A stretch of DNA of 64,000 bases from JAJDIA01 sp031555735 (GCA_031555735.1 JAVBUE010000055.1:11769-75768); one strand, 5' to 3'. Shown: positions 1 to 9,644, numbered from the stretch's first letter. Notes: generated from the sequence alone by a model not told the origin. Translations and numbers: made by a program.

Positions 1-2
1 GT

Positions 3-929
3 TGGAACAGCCAGATATTGAAGAGTTGCAGTGAAGCAAGTTTCAAACAATTGAAGAAATATACGGCGGCACTGATCATCCTGATCATCCTCTGGGCGTT
101 TACGGGATACTGCTTTGCGGAACGGTATGTAGGTGCGCCGGTATGGGGATGCGTGATCACGTCGGTCATCTTCGTCGTCATCGTCCTGCAGATCGAACGG
201 CAGATTATCCTGACCGTCGGGCGCAATAAGTGGCCGTCGATCTTCCGTATCTTCATCGCGTTCATCATGGCCATCTTAGGCTCAACCATTATCGACCAGA
301 TCATTTTCGGAGAAGATATCGACCGGAAAATGATCGAGATCGTGGACCGGAACGTAGAAGAACAGCTACCCATGCGGTTGAGCGTCATCGACACCAAGCT
401 GGCGGATATACAGACCGAGATCGATTCGTTAGACAAGGTAAACATCGCCCTCAACGAAGAGATCATGAAAAAGCCTACGATCAATACCGTATCCACCAGC
501 ACCACCTACCAACGCGAACGGCAGACCGACGGCACATACAAGGAAGTGCCCCAACGGACCGTTTCCACCTCTCCGGTGGAAAACCCGCGGATCAAGCAGG
601 TGGAGACCAACAATGAGAACCTCAAGCGCCTGCGCCAGCAGCACGAAGCCTATACCGCGCAAAAGATAGACGCTGAAAGCACCCTCCGGAAAGAACTGGC
701 TTCCAAGAGCGGATTCCTGGAAGAGCTGAACGCGATGATGGAGATTATCCTCACCCGCAAGATCGCGATGGCGTTCTACATCATCGTCTTCCTGTTCCTC
801 ATCTCCCTCGAACTCTTTGTGGTGACGAGTAAGATTGGCGACCAGAAGAGCGACTACGAGCTCATTGTAGAGCACCAGCTTAAAAGCAGGAAGGCAGGGT
901 TGGAAGAGTTGGGAAGGCAGATCACATAG
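3..929 (+). CDS. DUF4407-type membrane protein, 5' end outside window
   Basis: The frame is open to the left edge of the window, and the first possible start inside it (a TTG at 18) falls in sequence that already resembles the family's N-terminal ILKSC segment, so the true start lies upstream. Three hydrophobic segments lie near residues 15-32, 42-58 and 76-92, followed by a long charged coiled-coil-like stretch (about 110-240) and a fourth membrane segment near 248-266. This layout fits DUF4407 proteins, which have no established biochemical role. It ends four bases before the convergent ppk1 stop. The family call is from recognition of the layout, not from a search. Confidence 0.7.
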   Translation, partial: WNSQILKSCSEASFKQLKKYTAALIILIILWAFTGYCFAERYVGAPVWGCVITSVIFVVIVLQIERQIILTVGRNKWPSIFRIFIAFIMAILGSTIIDQIIFGEDIDRKMIEIVDRNVEEQLPMRLSVIDTKLADIQTEIDSLDKVNIALNEEIMKKPTINTVSTSTTYQRERQTDGTYKEVPQRTVSTSPVENPRIKQVETNNENLKRLRQQHEAYTAQKIDAESTLRKELASKSGFLEELNAMMEIILTRKIAMAFYIIVFLFLISLELFVVTSKIGDQKSDYELIVEHQLKSRKAGLEELGRQIT

Positions 930-933
930 CCGT

Positions 934-3006
934 CTATTCGTTCTTCCCCTTCAGGTAGTTGTAGATAGCCAGCTGCGAGCGGGTCTTGTCCGGGTTGTCG
1001 TCGCGCTTGAAGTTATTGGCCAACCGTTCGTCGATCCGGCAGGCTTTCACATTATCGCTTAACTGGATGCGCAGGATATCGATGATCTCCTGCCGGATAA
1101 GGGGATCGAGCACCGGCGCTGCCGTTTCGATCCGCCGGCTCAGGTTACGGCGCATCCAGTCGGCCGAAGTCAGGAACACCTCCTCCGCCCCATTGTTGTG
1201 GAAATACCAGATACGGGCATGTTCGAGAAACATATCCACAATGCGGGTGATGCGGATATTCCGGCTGAAAGGCTGATCGGGGATCAGGCAACAGATGCCG
1301 CGTACGATCAGGTCGATCTCCACCCCCTGTTCACTGGCGTGATACAGTTCGTCGATCATCTGCTGGTCGTGCAGCCCGTTCATCTTCAGGATGATATACC
1401 CGCGCCGCCCGGCTTTCACATGGGCGATTTCCCGGTGGATCATCCGTTTCAGTTCGTCCACCATATTAAAGCGCGCCACCAGCAGATGCCGGAAACAAAC
1501 TTCTTCCTGCGCGATGTTTCCTTCCAACACGTCGAACACCTGGTTGATCTCGGCGATGATGCCCGGATGCGTCGTAAGCAAGGCCATATCGGCATAGACC
1601 CGGGCTGTTTTCTCGTTGAAATTGCCCGTGCTCAGATAGGCGAAGTTCCGCCGTTTCTTCCCGTTACCGGTCTCTTTCCGGAGGATGACCGCCACCTTGG
1701 CATGCACCTTTAGCCCGGGGATACTGTAGATGATCCGGATACCCGCCTGCTCCATAAACCGGGCGGTTTCCATATTTTGCTCTTCGTCGAAGCGCGCTTT
1801 CAATTCTACGAATACGGTCACTTTCTTTTGGTTCTGCGCGGCGCTGATCAGGGCGTTGATAACGGCCGAATTCTCGGCTACGCGGTACTGGGTGATCTTG
1901 ATCTCTTCCACCTTCGGATCGAAGGCCGCCTCCATCAGGAAACGGATCAGGTAGTCGAACGAATGGTAGGGAAAATGCAGCAGGAGGTCTTTCTTCTTCA
2001 CCGCTTTGAGTACCGAGTTTTTCTCGTCGAGAAAAGGAACGCGCATGGGAGCCGGCACTTGCTGCTCCAGCCGTTTGCCGGATGGGTTGGGCAGTTGGAC
2101 CAGGTCTTGCAGGTTAAGGTATCGGCCTCCCAGCACGAGGTCTTCCTGCTGGATACCGAAGGCTTCGCAGATAAAGGCCAGGAAATCGGGTGGCATCGCA
2201 CAGTCGTACATGAACCGGCTCAGGTCGCCCACCTTACGTTGCTTCACTTTCTTGCGGATATGCTCCACGATGTTATCCCTTTTCACATCTTCCAGATAGA
2301 TATCCGCATCACGGGAGATCTTGATGCTGTAACAGCTGTCGATCTCATAGCCCGGGAAGACGCTGGGCAGGTTCGCCCGGATCATATCGTCGCTGAGCAT
2401 GATGTAATGCCGCCCTTCCTCCTCGGGCAGTTCGATGAAACGGGGCACCTTGGAATAAGGGATCTTCATCAGGGCATAGTGATATTCGGGCGTTGCGGCA
2501 ACCGGTAGATGCTTGCCCTTCTTCGTCATGCGGACCACGAGGTACAACCGCCGGTCGCGGATAAACAGACGGATACCCGGTTGAATCATGATCGGCGCAA
2601 GGAACGGGAAAACCTCCTCGTTGAAGTAATCCCGGACAAAGGCGGTATGGAAAGGCAGCGGACGGCTATCCTGATACAGGTGGATATTCAGCTTGTCCAG
2701 CTCGGCGGTGATACCGGCAAAGATACGGTAGAACTCACCCTGTTGACGGTTCACCTCCTGCGTGATCTCGGCAAGGGTTTCTTCCGCATCGTCCACGTTT
2801 TCTTCCACATACCGGTTCCGCAGGATCACCCCGCGGTGTTCCGCCACACGTATCTCATAGAACTCTTCGAGGTTGGACGAATAGATCGACAGGAATTTGA
2901 TCCGCTCATAGATGGGCAGCGACAGGTCTTCCGCTTCCAACAATATCCGGTAGTTGAAAGACAGCCAACTGATATCTCGCTTAAAGTAACGGTATGCGGT
3001 TTCCAT
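934..3006 (-). CDS. ppk1: polyphosphate kinase 1
   Basis: Reversibly transfers the terminal phosphate of ATP to make long-chain polyphosphate. The 690-residue length is normal for PPK1. The N-terminal segment (FKRDISWLSFNYRILLEAED), the four-domain length and the catalytic region are all present. His435 in GLKVHAKVAV corresponds to the phosphorylated histidine of the family, and the ELKARFDEE segment around residue 405 is the conserved arginine region. The second conserved block (FLTSADWMRRNLSRR) follows near residue 600. It is transcribed divergently from the phosphoesterase gene at 3133, with about 125 bases between them. No truncation or missing catalytic residue is seen. Confidence 0.95.
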   Translation of the reverse strand: METAYRYFKRDISWLSFNYRILLEAEDLSLPIYERIKFLSIYSSNLEEFYEIRVAEHRGVILRNRYVEENVDDAEETLAEITQEVNRQQGEFYRIFAGITAELDKLNIHLYQDSRPLPFHTAFVRDYFNEEVFPFLAPIMIQPGIRLFIRDRRLYLVVRMTKKGKHLPVAATPEYHYALMKIPYSKVPRFIELPEEEGRHYIMLSDDMIRANLPSVFPGYEIDSCYSIKISRDADIYLEDVKRDNIVEHIRKKVKQRKVGDLSRFMYDCAMPPDFLAFICEAFGIQQEDLVLGGRYLNLQDLVQLPNPSGKRLEQQVPAPMRVPFLDEKNSVLKAVKKKDLLLHFPYHSFDYLIRFLMEAAFDPKVEEIKITQYRVAENSAVINALISAAQNQKKVTVFVELKARFDEEQNMETARFMEQAGIRIIYSIPGLKVHAKVAVILRKETGNGKKRRNFAYLSTGNFNEKTARVYADMALLTTHPGIIAEINQVFDVLEGNIAQEEVCFRHLLVARFNMVDELKRMIHREIAHVKAGRRGYIILKMNGLHDQQMIDELYHASEQGVEIDLIVRGICCLIPDQPFSRNIRITRIVDMFLEHARIWYFHNNGAEEVFLTSADWMRRNLSRRIETAAPVLDPLIRQEIIDILRIQLSDNVKACRIDERLANNFKRDDNPDKTRSQLAIYNYLKGKNE

Positions 3007-3098
3007 CCTGTGTGTTCTTTGCTGGTAAATATAGGGCCTGTTTTACCCATTCCCAAATAATTCAGGTAAAATATGGCGGTCCAAATCACTTTTCCTCT

Positions 3099-3107
3099 TA
3101 CTTTTAC
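3099..3107 (+). promoter_or_regulatory. putative -7 box (TACTTTTAC)
   Basis: A near match to the Bacteroidetes -7 consensus TAnnTTTG, lying 26 bases before the start of the phosphoesterase. No clear -33 TTTG is visible, so this is a weak call. Confidence 0.3.
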
Positions 3108-3132
3108 CTGCTAAACAAACAAAGCAGGGGAA

Positions 3133-3627
3133 ATGTTGTCGATCGGATTACTTTCAGACACACACGGATGGTGGGATGAGGCATACGCCACCTACTTCCA
3201 ATCGTGCGACGAGATATGGCATGCAGGAGATATCGGATCAGACCAGGTAGCAACCCGGTTGGCGGCTATCGCACCTGTCCGTGCCGTCCACGGGAATATC
3301 GACGGGTATCCTCTCCGGTCGATCTATCCGAAAACCGCCCATTTCACCGTAGAAAATGTCCGTGTGATGATGACGCATATCGGCGGTTATCCCGGACGCT
3401 TTGACCCGGGCATCCGGCAGGAGTTGTTTGATACCCGCCCCCAGCTCTTTGTATGCGGCCATTCGCATATCCTGAAAGTAGCGTTCGACCCCACCCTGAA
3501 CTGCCTCTGCATCAACCCGGGAGCGGCCGGGAAAAGCGGATTCCATCTGGTACGTACGCTGGTACGTTTCCGGATAGACGGGAAAGAGATCAAAGACCTG
3601 GAAGTAATCGAATTAGGAAACCGTTGA
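3133..3627 (+). CDS. YfcE/MJ0936-type metallophosphoesterase
   Basis: A 164-residue calcineurin-like phosphodiesterase. The metal-binding motifs occur in the expected order: SDTHG near residue 8, HAGDIG near 33, VHGNIDG near 53, MTHIGG near 80 and CGHSHI near 113. Members of this family are small cytosolic enzymes that hydrolyse phosphodiesters in vitro; the natural substrate is usually unknown. The ATG is preceded by an AGGGG stretch. Its last 15 bases overlap the end of the convergent membrane gene at 3613. It stands alone and is divergent from ppk1. Confidence 0.88.
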   Translation: MLSIGLLSDTHGWWDEAYATYFQSCDEIWHAGDIGSDQVATRLAAIAPVRAVHGNIDGYPLRSIYPKTAHFTVENVRVMMTHIGGYPGRFDPGIRQELFDTRPQLFVCGHSHILKVAFDPTLNCLCINPGAAGKSGFHLVRTLVRFRIDGKEIKDLEVIELGNR

Positions 3628-4797
3628 GTCGTCGTCGGCATCGAATTCCTGTCGGATCTTTTCCGACACCTCCTGCCCGTTGTTCCCGCAGCAGAAGTTC
3701 TCCGCGTACAGGATCGTTTGTTGCAGGTAAGGGAATTCCTTTACAAAGTAACTGCTGAAGATACCCGTATTCAGGTTTTCCTGGATTTGCCGGGTTGTCC
3801 ATAATTTACCGGCACGCCGCTTATACTTCTTGTACCGGTCGTTCGAATGCAGGCAAATGGCATATAAATAGACGAGGTGTTTCACCTTCTCGTCTTCATA
3901 GGTATAACGAATCAGGAAACGGGGGCAGACTTCTTTTTCATGCTGCAGGTCGCCCAACGCCTCCTTGACGGTCTGGTCGATGGTATGGCGGTACAACACA
4001 TACTGGTTGAACGGGATATCAAAGGTGTCCGGCGATACATATTCGCCTTTGTTCCGCTTGATCAGGTATAACATCCCGTCATAGACAAGGGCGATGCGGA
4101 CAATCGGGTGATAGAACTTTTTAGGCAATGTGCGGGCCACCGAACGGGCAATGCATCCCACTACCTTGTTGGCATCATCGAGTACCGGAAGCCACATTTC
4201 TTTCTTCAGGCTTCCGCGCATCATCGATAGCCTGATCTGTTCATAAAGGATGATCAATACCCCGATAACCACTTCAAGCTCCCGGTACAGGAACTGGGCG
4301 AAGTGCTCATTCCGCATCGAATCCGGCAGCGTGGTATATATCAGGACGATGAACAGATGCAAGGTATATAGCCCCTGCACCAGTTGGGTCAGGAAGTAGA
4401 ACTCATTGAGGGTCGTACGGATATAGGTTCTCCGGTAGAGCGGATGATGGGAATTGCGGAGCCTCCTCAACAACGGGCGGCGGGTAAATCCGATCAGCGC
4501 CAGCACCACTACCAATATCACCTCCACGATCAGCGGTGTATAGTCGAACAATACAGGCTCCATACCGAAGAACAGGAAAAAAGAATACAACACCAGGGTT
4601 ACGGCAGTAGGCGCCAACATAAGTAGTTGGATCTTGTCCCGTGTCCACAGGATGAACACCCCCGCCAGCACGAAACAGGCGCCGATACCGATCAGAAAAG
4701 AGGGGAAGTAAGGAAGGAAGTTATCCAAAAACATGAACACAAGCAATGGGATCAACCCAATTGCGTGGTTATTCATCCGATGGCTGATTTTGTTCAT
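3613..4797 (-). CDS. membrane protein with C-terminal Nudix-like domain
   Basis: 394 residues. The N-terminal half has four or five hydrophobic segments (near residues 12-30, 33-52, 57-75, 83-101 and 140-160). The soluble C-terminal half begins near residue 205 and reads like a Nudix fold: a first strand VRIALVYDGMLYLIKRN, then FDIPFNQYVLYRHT and a helix TVKEALGDL. The signature Nudix box (GX5EX7REUXEEXGU) is absent, so hydrolase activity is doubtful and a binding or regulatory role is more likely. I recognise it only as a conserved Bacteroidales-type hypothetical. It overlaps the 3' end of the phosphoesterase gene by 15 bases. Confidence 0.65.
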   Translation of the reverse strand: MNKISHRMNNHAIGLIPLLVFMFLDNFLPYFPSFLIGIGACFVLAGVFILWTRDKIQLLMLAPTAVTLVLYSFFLFFGMEPVLFDYTPLIVEVILVVVLALIGFTRRPLLRRLRNSHHPLYRRTYIRTTLNEFYFLTQLVQGLYTLHLFIVLIYTTLPDSMRNEHFAQFLYRELEVVIGVLIILYEQIRLSMMRGSLKKEMWLPVLDDANKVVGCIARSVARTLPKKFYHPIVRIALVYDGMLYLIKRNKGEYVSPDTFDIPFNQYVLYRHTIDQTVKEALGDLQHEKEVCPRFLIRYTYEDEKVKHLVYLYAICLHSNDRYKKYKRRAGKLWTTRQIQENLNTGIFSSYFVKEFPYLQQTILYAENFCCGNNGQEVSEKIRQEFDADDDSTVS

Positions 4798-4862
4798 GAT
4801 ACAATACCCCTTCCTGATTCTTACTGTACTATATAAACACTCTTAACGTAGATTTGTTCATT

Positions 4863-5708
4863 TCATACGTGCCTTTCTGCATGGTAGGAAGAACGTACCA
4901 GCGGGGCGCTCTCCACAACCTTGAATCCTTTTTGCAGGGCAACCGTCTTATACTGATCGAATTGCTGAGGGGTAATATAGGATGTGACGGGTATATGTTT
5001 GCGGGAGGGTTGCAAATACTGTCCGATGGTGAATACCGTCACACCCGATGCCAGGGCGTCGTCCATCAGGCTATACACTTCTTCTTCGGTCTCCCCGAGT
5101 CCCACCATGATCCCTGTTTTGGCGGTCACGCCCTGTTCGGCGATCCGCCGGAGCACCTGCAGGCTCACATCATACCGTGCTGCGCTGCGGATGGCGGGAG
5201 TCAGCCGGGGCACCGTTTCCAGGTTATGGGAAATGATATCCGGCGCCGCCTCGACCACCAGGTCCACCAGCCCCGTCTTTCCCTGGAAGTCGGGGATAAG
5301 CACTTCCAATGTCGTTGCGGGATTGGCGGCCCGGACGGCCGTGATGGTTTTCGCCCAATGCGAAGCCCCCATATCCGGCAGGTCGTCACGATCCACGGAA
5401 GTGATCACGGCATGCTTCAGCTCCATCAGGCGGATACTTTCCGCCACGCGGGCCGGCTCATCCGGATCGAGAGGCATCGGCCTGCCCGTCTTGGTGTTAC
5501 AGAACCGGCAGGAGCGGGTACAGATATCCCCGGCAATCATGAAAGTGGCTGTTCCCCTGCCCCAACACTCGCCCATGTTCGGGCAACGACCGCTGGAGCA
5601 GATCGTATGCAGGCAATGCGATTCGACAATACTTTTCGTGCGTGTGAACTGCTCATTCCCACCCAGTCGTATTTTCAGCCAGTCAGGTTTAGGCACATGC
5701 GTCGCCAT
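4863..5708 (-). CDS. lipA: lipoyl synthase
   Basis: Radical SAM enzyme that inserts two sulfurs into octanoyl groups on lipoate-dependent enzymes. The auxiliary cluster motif C-x4-C-x5-C is present (CSSGRCPNMGEC), followed by the radical SAM motif CTRSCRFC and the C-terminal RSSYHA signature whose serine ligates the auxiliary cluster. At 281 residues it is at the short, normal end of the family. Its ATG overlaps the TGA of the upstream DPP-IV gene by one base (TGATG), so the two are probably translationally coupled although functionally unrelated. Confidence 0.96.
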   Translation of the reverse strand: MATHVPKPDWLKIRLGGNEQFTRTKSIVESHCLHTICSSGRCPNMGECWGRGTATFMIAGDICTRSCRFCNTKTGRPMPLDPDEPARVAESIRLMELKHAVITSVDRDDLPDMGASHWAKTITAVRAANPATTLEVLIPDFQGKTGLVDLVVEAAPDIISHNLETVPRLTPAIRSAARYDVSLQVLRRIAEQGVTAKTGIMVGLGETEEEVYSLMDDALASGVTVFTIGQYLQPSRKHIPVTSYITPQQFDQYKTVALQKGFKVVESAPLVRSSYHAERHV

Positions 5709-7882
5709 CAGAGGTTGTCGATTAAGAAGTTACACATTTTGGTATAGAGATGGAAACGGGTGTTTCCGCCGGAAATGCCATGATCCCTGTCTTTATAGAT
5801 ATGCATGTCGAACTGTTTACCCGCCTGCACCAAGGCTTCGGCATAGACGAGCGACTGCATGAAATGCACATTGTCGTCGGCCGTACCGTGAATCAGCAGC
5901 AATTTACCTTGCAGGTCTTTGGCTTTCGCCAGCGGAGAGGTGGCGGCATAACCCTGGAAGTTTTCATTCGGCGTACGCATGAACCGTTCGGTATAGACGG
6001 AGTCGTAGTACTTCCAGTCGGTAGGCGGCGCCACGGCGATGCCGGCTTTGAACACGCCGCCGCCGGTAGTCAGCGCCATCAACGTATTATACCCGCCGAA
6101 GCTCCAGCCGTAGATAGCGATCCGTTTGCCGTCGATATACGGCAGCTTGCCCAATGCCACGGCGGCTTCGGCCTGATCTTTCGACTCAAGCTCGCCCATC
6201 TTCTGATACGTGCATTTGCGGAAAGCTTCGCCCCGGGCGCCCGTTCCACGGCCATCCACGCAGACGACGATGATGTCCATCGAGGGGAGATACCGTTCCC
6301 AGTCGAACCCATACTGGTCGAGCACCGATTGTGAGTTCGGTCCGCTGTACTGTGTCATCAGTACCGGATACTTCTTCGATTCGCTGAAATTGGCAGGCTT
6401 TACCATCCAGGCGTTCAGCTCCAGCCCGGAGGCTGTCTGTATCTTGAAGAATTCTTTCTTGCCGGTGGCATATTCGGCCAGGCGTCCTTTCAGGGCGGCA
6501 TTGTCTAGTAAGACACGCAGCGGCTTCAGGGTTTTAGTATCGTTCACGGATATTTTGGCCGGTGTATTGGCATCCGACCAGGTGTTCACGAAGTAAGCAT
6601 AATTGGCGCTGAACGCCGCCGAGTTGGTTCCGTCTTCGGTGGAAAGGCGGGTTTTTACCCCTTTGGCATCGATGCGATAGACCGAGCGGCGCAACGGGCT
6701 TTCTTCGGCCGATTCATAAAAGAGCGCCTTGCCGGCCTCATCCATGCCGATCAGGCGGGTCACGTCCCAGTTGCCCTGGGTGAGCTGTTTCTGCATCACG
6801 CCGGTGGGAGAGTATTGATAGATGTGCGCGTAGCCGTCCTGCTCACTCACATACAGGAAGCCGCTCTCGTTAAACTGTATGGATCCCAGCCATTCCGAAT
6901 CCACATACGCCTTGTTCTCTTCGCGCAGGATGAGCCGGAACACGCCGCTTTTCGGATTGGCGTAATACATATTAAACAGGTTTTGCGTGCGGTTGAGCGT
7001 CAATACCGCCAACTGTTCGGCGTTCCGGGTGAAAAGGATACGGGGGATATAGGCATCGGCGCCCGAAGGGACCTGCAACTCTTTGATGTCTTTGGTTGAC
7101 ACGCTGTAGGAATGGACAGACACCTTCGAGTTCTTTTGCCCCGCCTTCGGGTATTTGTAGGAGTAGATGCCGGGATACAGGCCGTCGCCATAGACCTGCA
7201 TCTGGTATTCGGGCACTTCCGTTTCGTCGAAACGTACCCAGGCCAGGTATTCGCTGTCGGGCGACCAGGCCATGAGGTTGGTGACGGAAAACTCTTCTTC
7301 ATACACCCAGTCGGTGATACCGTTGAGTATCTTGTTGGCTTCGCCGTCGCGGGTGACCTGCACTTCGGTATCGTAGTCGAATTTGCGCAACCAGATATTG
7401 TTATCGATCACATAAGCGCAGAGGCGGCCGTCGGGCGAGAAGGTGGGGATCATCATCTTTTGGCCTGTATCCGTCAATGGTTTGATGAAGTTACGGCGTA
7501 CATCATAGTCATACACCGTGGCTTTCGATGAACGGCGGTAGATAGATTCCCTATCGCGGAAGATCAGCATGCGATGGCCGGTGGCGGCAATCGCGTAACC
7601 TTCGAAGGTATCGAACGTACATTCTCGGGCTTTCTTCACATTGAAGAGGGTATCCACGGGCTGGCCGGTGCGATAGGCATATTTGACCACCATCGTCCGT
7701 TCGGCGTTCATCGCCGTATAGTGTTCGCCGTCAGGCAGCGAACGCATCTCGCCGATGGCAGTTACCTGACGGAAGTTCCCGTCGGCGATCTCTTTCAGGT
7801 TTAACCGTTTTGTTCCGCTTTGTGCGGTAGCCGCACCGATCACTGCCGTCAGCAACAGCAGACTCATACCTATCCGTTTCAT
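5708..7882 (-). CDS. dipeptidyl peptidase IV-type S9 serine peptidase
   Basis: Removes X-Pro or X-Ala dipeptides from peptide N-termini. The 724-residue protein starts with a cleavable signal peptide (to about residue 20, ending ATAQ), followed by an eight-bladed beta-propeller domain with the EE pair (VYEEEF) that binds the substrate N-terminus, and a C-terminal alpha/beta hydrolase domain. The nucleophile is Ser594 in GWSFGGY, the aspartate lies in HGTADDNVH and the histidine in DRDHG. It is expected in the periplasm or outer membrane, as in peptide-fermenting Bacteroidales. It is the first gene of a two-gene unit with lipA. Confidence 0.95.
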   Translation of the reverse strand: MKRIGMSLLLLTAVIGAATAQSGTKRLNLKEIADGNFRQVTAIGEMRSLPDGEHYTAMNAERTMVVKYAYRTGQPVDTLFNVKKARECTFDTFEGYAIAATGHRMLIFRDRESIYRRSSKATVYDYDVRRNFIKPLTDTGQKMMIPTFSPDGRLCAYVIDNNIWLRKFDYDTEVQVTRDGEANKILNGITDWVYEEEFSVTNLMAWSPDSEYLAWVRFDETEVPEYQMQVYGDGLYPGIYSYKYPKAGQKNSKVSVHSYSVSTKDIKELQVPSGADAYIPRILFTRNAEQLAVLTLNRTQNLFNMYYANPKSGVFRLILREENKAYVDSEWLGSIQFNESGFLYVSEQDGYAHIYQYSPTGVMQKQLTQGNWDVTRLIGMDEAGKALFYESAEESPLRRSVYRIDAKGVKTRLSTEDGTNSAAFSANYAYFVNTWSDANTPAKISVNDTKTLKPLRVLLDNAALKGRLAEYATGKKEFFKIQTASGLELNAWMVKPANFSESKKYPVLMTQYSGPNSQSVLDQYGFDWERYLPSMDIIVVCVDGRGTGARGEAFRKCTYQKMGELESKDQAEAAVALGKLPYIDGKRIAIYGWSFGGYNTLMALTTGGGVFKAGIAVAPPTDWKYYDSVYTERFMRTPNENFQGYAATSPLAKAKDLQGKLLLIHGTADDNVHFMQSLVYAEALVQAGKQFDMHIYKDRDHGISGGNTRFHLYTKMCNFLIDNL

Positions 7883-7910
7883 AGCTTGCCCTTTCTTTCA
7901 ATTTTTACCG

Positions 7911-7919
7911 GCAAAGGTA
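7911..7919 (-). promoter_or_regulatory. putative -7 box (TACCTTTGC) for the DPP-IV gene
   Basis: On the minus strand this exactly matches TAnnTTTGY, about 30 bases before the DPP-IV start. No good -33 element is seen. Confidence 0.45.
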
Positions 7920-8010
7920 GTATAAATAGTTGTGATCACTGTCGGATGAATTCTGCAAAATAGCATTGAGTATGAAAAAGGAGAATGAGCGATCCACAAT
8001 GGCCGTTATT

Positions 8011-8600
8011 ATATACAGGCGATTTGCCCTTTTTTCCTTCCACTCCTTCCACTCCAGTCATTATCAGCCACTTATTGTGGAAGGACCCTTGTTTTTGGGC
8101 GTCTCCTTCCACACATCCTTCCACTGGCTGATTTACGCACTTTGAAGGCTAAAACAATCATAGGTGGTTGTTCAATCTTCCACCTATGTTTGTTTGAACA
8201 TCCACCTATGTTTGTTGAAACGTTTACCTATGGAAGATTTCAACACCTAAGAGCCTCTGTATCAGCGCTTATGGATTTGCATTGATCACACCCGGGAGTT
8301 GCGCCGTCAACTTTCAGGCGTTTTTCCAACAACCGGATGTTGATAAATCTTCATCTACATCTCGTGTCAGCAACGTCTGGATGTTGTTCAACCAACATCC
8401 AGACGTTGACAGAACAACATCCAGATGCAGCTTGAGATTCTGACAACGTATTTTTTGCCCCCGGCAAATGGCGGAAGTCTGCCAGTGGAAGGATGTGTGG
8501 AAGGAGACGCCCAAAAACAAGGGTCCTTCCACAATAAGTAGCTGATTATCATAGGGAGTGGAAGCAGTGGAAGGAAAAAAGGGCAAATCCCCTGTATATA
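8011..8600. repeat. foldback intergenic element A
   Basis: This fills most of the 835-base gap between the divergent DPP-IV and radical SAM genes, which holds no credible gene. The outer arms at about 8011-8128 and 8481-8600 are a long imperfect inverted repeat, each arm rich in TTCCAC/GTGGAA. The interior carries two arrays. Four CACCTATG-type cores start at 8159, 8181, 8203 and 8225, an exact 22-bp step, with the first inverted. Five 16-mer units start at 8327, 8349, 8371, 8393 and 8415, also an exact 22-bp step. Units three and four (8371-8386 and 8393-8408) form a perfect 16-bp inverted repeat with a 6-base loop. Short ORFs in the arms are chance products. Confidence 0.85.
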
Positions 8601-8705
8601 TAGCAAGAGGGTGTGCCAATAGAAGTACACCATAACTTGCCACTGTTTAGGTGAAGCTCAGAGGTATCATCCTATTTTCTCCGTCTCCGGTTATAAAAAA
8701 AGCAC

Positions 8706-8714
8706 TACTTTTAC
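8706..8714 (+). promoter_or_regulatory. putative -7 box (TACTTTTAC)
   Basis: Near match to TAnnTTTG ending only four bases before the radical SAM ATG. If it is used, the transcript would have almost no leader. Weak on its own. Confidence 0.3.
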
Positions 8715-8717
8715 AGG

Positions 8718-9644
8718 ATGAAACAAATCAAACCCTATCGCGACTTTGGGGATTTCATGCGCGAAGTGTTTCCGTATAAGGTGCAGAAGATATCCATCCA
8801 TGCGGGATTTACCTGTCCCAATCGGGACGGGAGTAAAGGAACGGGGGGATGTACTTACTGTAACAACCAGACATTCAGTCCGGACTATTGCCATACGGAT
8901 CGTTCGATCACCGAACAGTTGGCCGACGGCATACGCTTCTTCTCCCGCAAATACCCGGAGATGAAGTACCTGGCCTACTTCCAGGCCTATACCAACACGT
9001 ATGGAGAGGCCGAACCGCTGAAACAAAAATATGAGGAAGCTTTATCCTGTCCGGGTGTGGTGGGACTGATTATCGGCACACGCCCGGACTGCATGCCGGA
9101 CGAGTTGCTCGACTATTTCGCCGCACTGTCGCGCCACTGTTTCGTATTGATTGAATATGGCGTGGAAAGTACGCTCGACCGAACCTTGGAACGGATTAAC
9201 CGCGGGCACACCTTCGCCCAGTCGGCAGACGCGATCCGCCGCACCGCCGGGTGTGGACTTTATACCGGCGCCCACCTGATCATCGGATTACCTGGCGAAA
9301 CCCGGGAAGAGATACTCCGCCATGCCGATATCCTCTCCACCCTGCCGCTGACTACCCTGAAACTGCATCAGCTCCAACTGATCCGGCATACCCGGATGGC
9401 ACGGGAGTATGAGGCGGATCCCGAACAGTTCCACCTGTTCACCGTGGAGGAATATATCGACCTCGTAGTGGATTTCATACATCGCCTCCCCCCTTCCATA
9501 TACCTGGAACGGTTTGTCTCCCAATCCCCCAAAGAACTGCTGATCGCACCGGACTGGGGATTGAAAAACCACGAATTTACCGCCAAAATCAATCGGCGGC
9601 TGGAAGAGCGGCAGGCGGAAAAACCAACTCGCCGTAGTACGTGA
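8718..9644 (+). CDS. YhcC-like radical SAM protein (TIGR01212 type)
   Basis: 308 residues. The N-terminal cysteine motif has the long first gap typical of this group: CPNRDGSKGTGGCTYC, with the first cysteine near residue 34. GGCTYCNN, a QAYTNTY segment and a GLPGETREEIL motif follow, all standard for the radical SAM barrel. The E. coli relative YhcC has no firmly established substrate. The gene lies just to the right of foldback element A and overlaps the 3' end of the convergent DUF4251 gene by 56 bases. Confidence 0.88.
   Translation: MKQIKPYRDFGDFMREVFPYKVQKISIHAGFTCPNRDGSKGTGGCTYCNNQTFSPDYCHTDRSITEQLADGIRFFSRKYPEMKYLAYFQAYTNTYGEAEPLKQKYEEALSCPGVVGLIIGTRPDCMPDELLDYFAALSRHCFVLIEYGVESTLDRTLERINRGHTFAQSADAIRRTAGCGLYTGAHLIIGLPGETREEILRHADILSTLPLTTLKLHQLQLIRHTRMAREYEADPEQFHLFTVEEYIDLVVDFIHRLPPSIYLERFVSQSPKELLIAPDWGLKNHEFTAKINRRLEERQAEKPTRRST

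Noticed and set aside
1777..3060. Long open frames opposite ppk1
   Set aside because: Antisense shadows of a complete polyphosphate kinase gene with no protein-like features.
7936..8643. Open frames in the arms of element A as small proteins
   Set aside because: They read through the inverted TTCCAC-rich arms, look alike only because the arms are repeats, and have no ribosome-binding site or recognisable domain.
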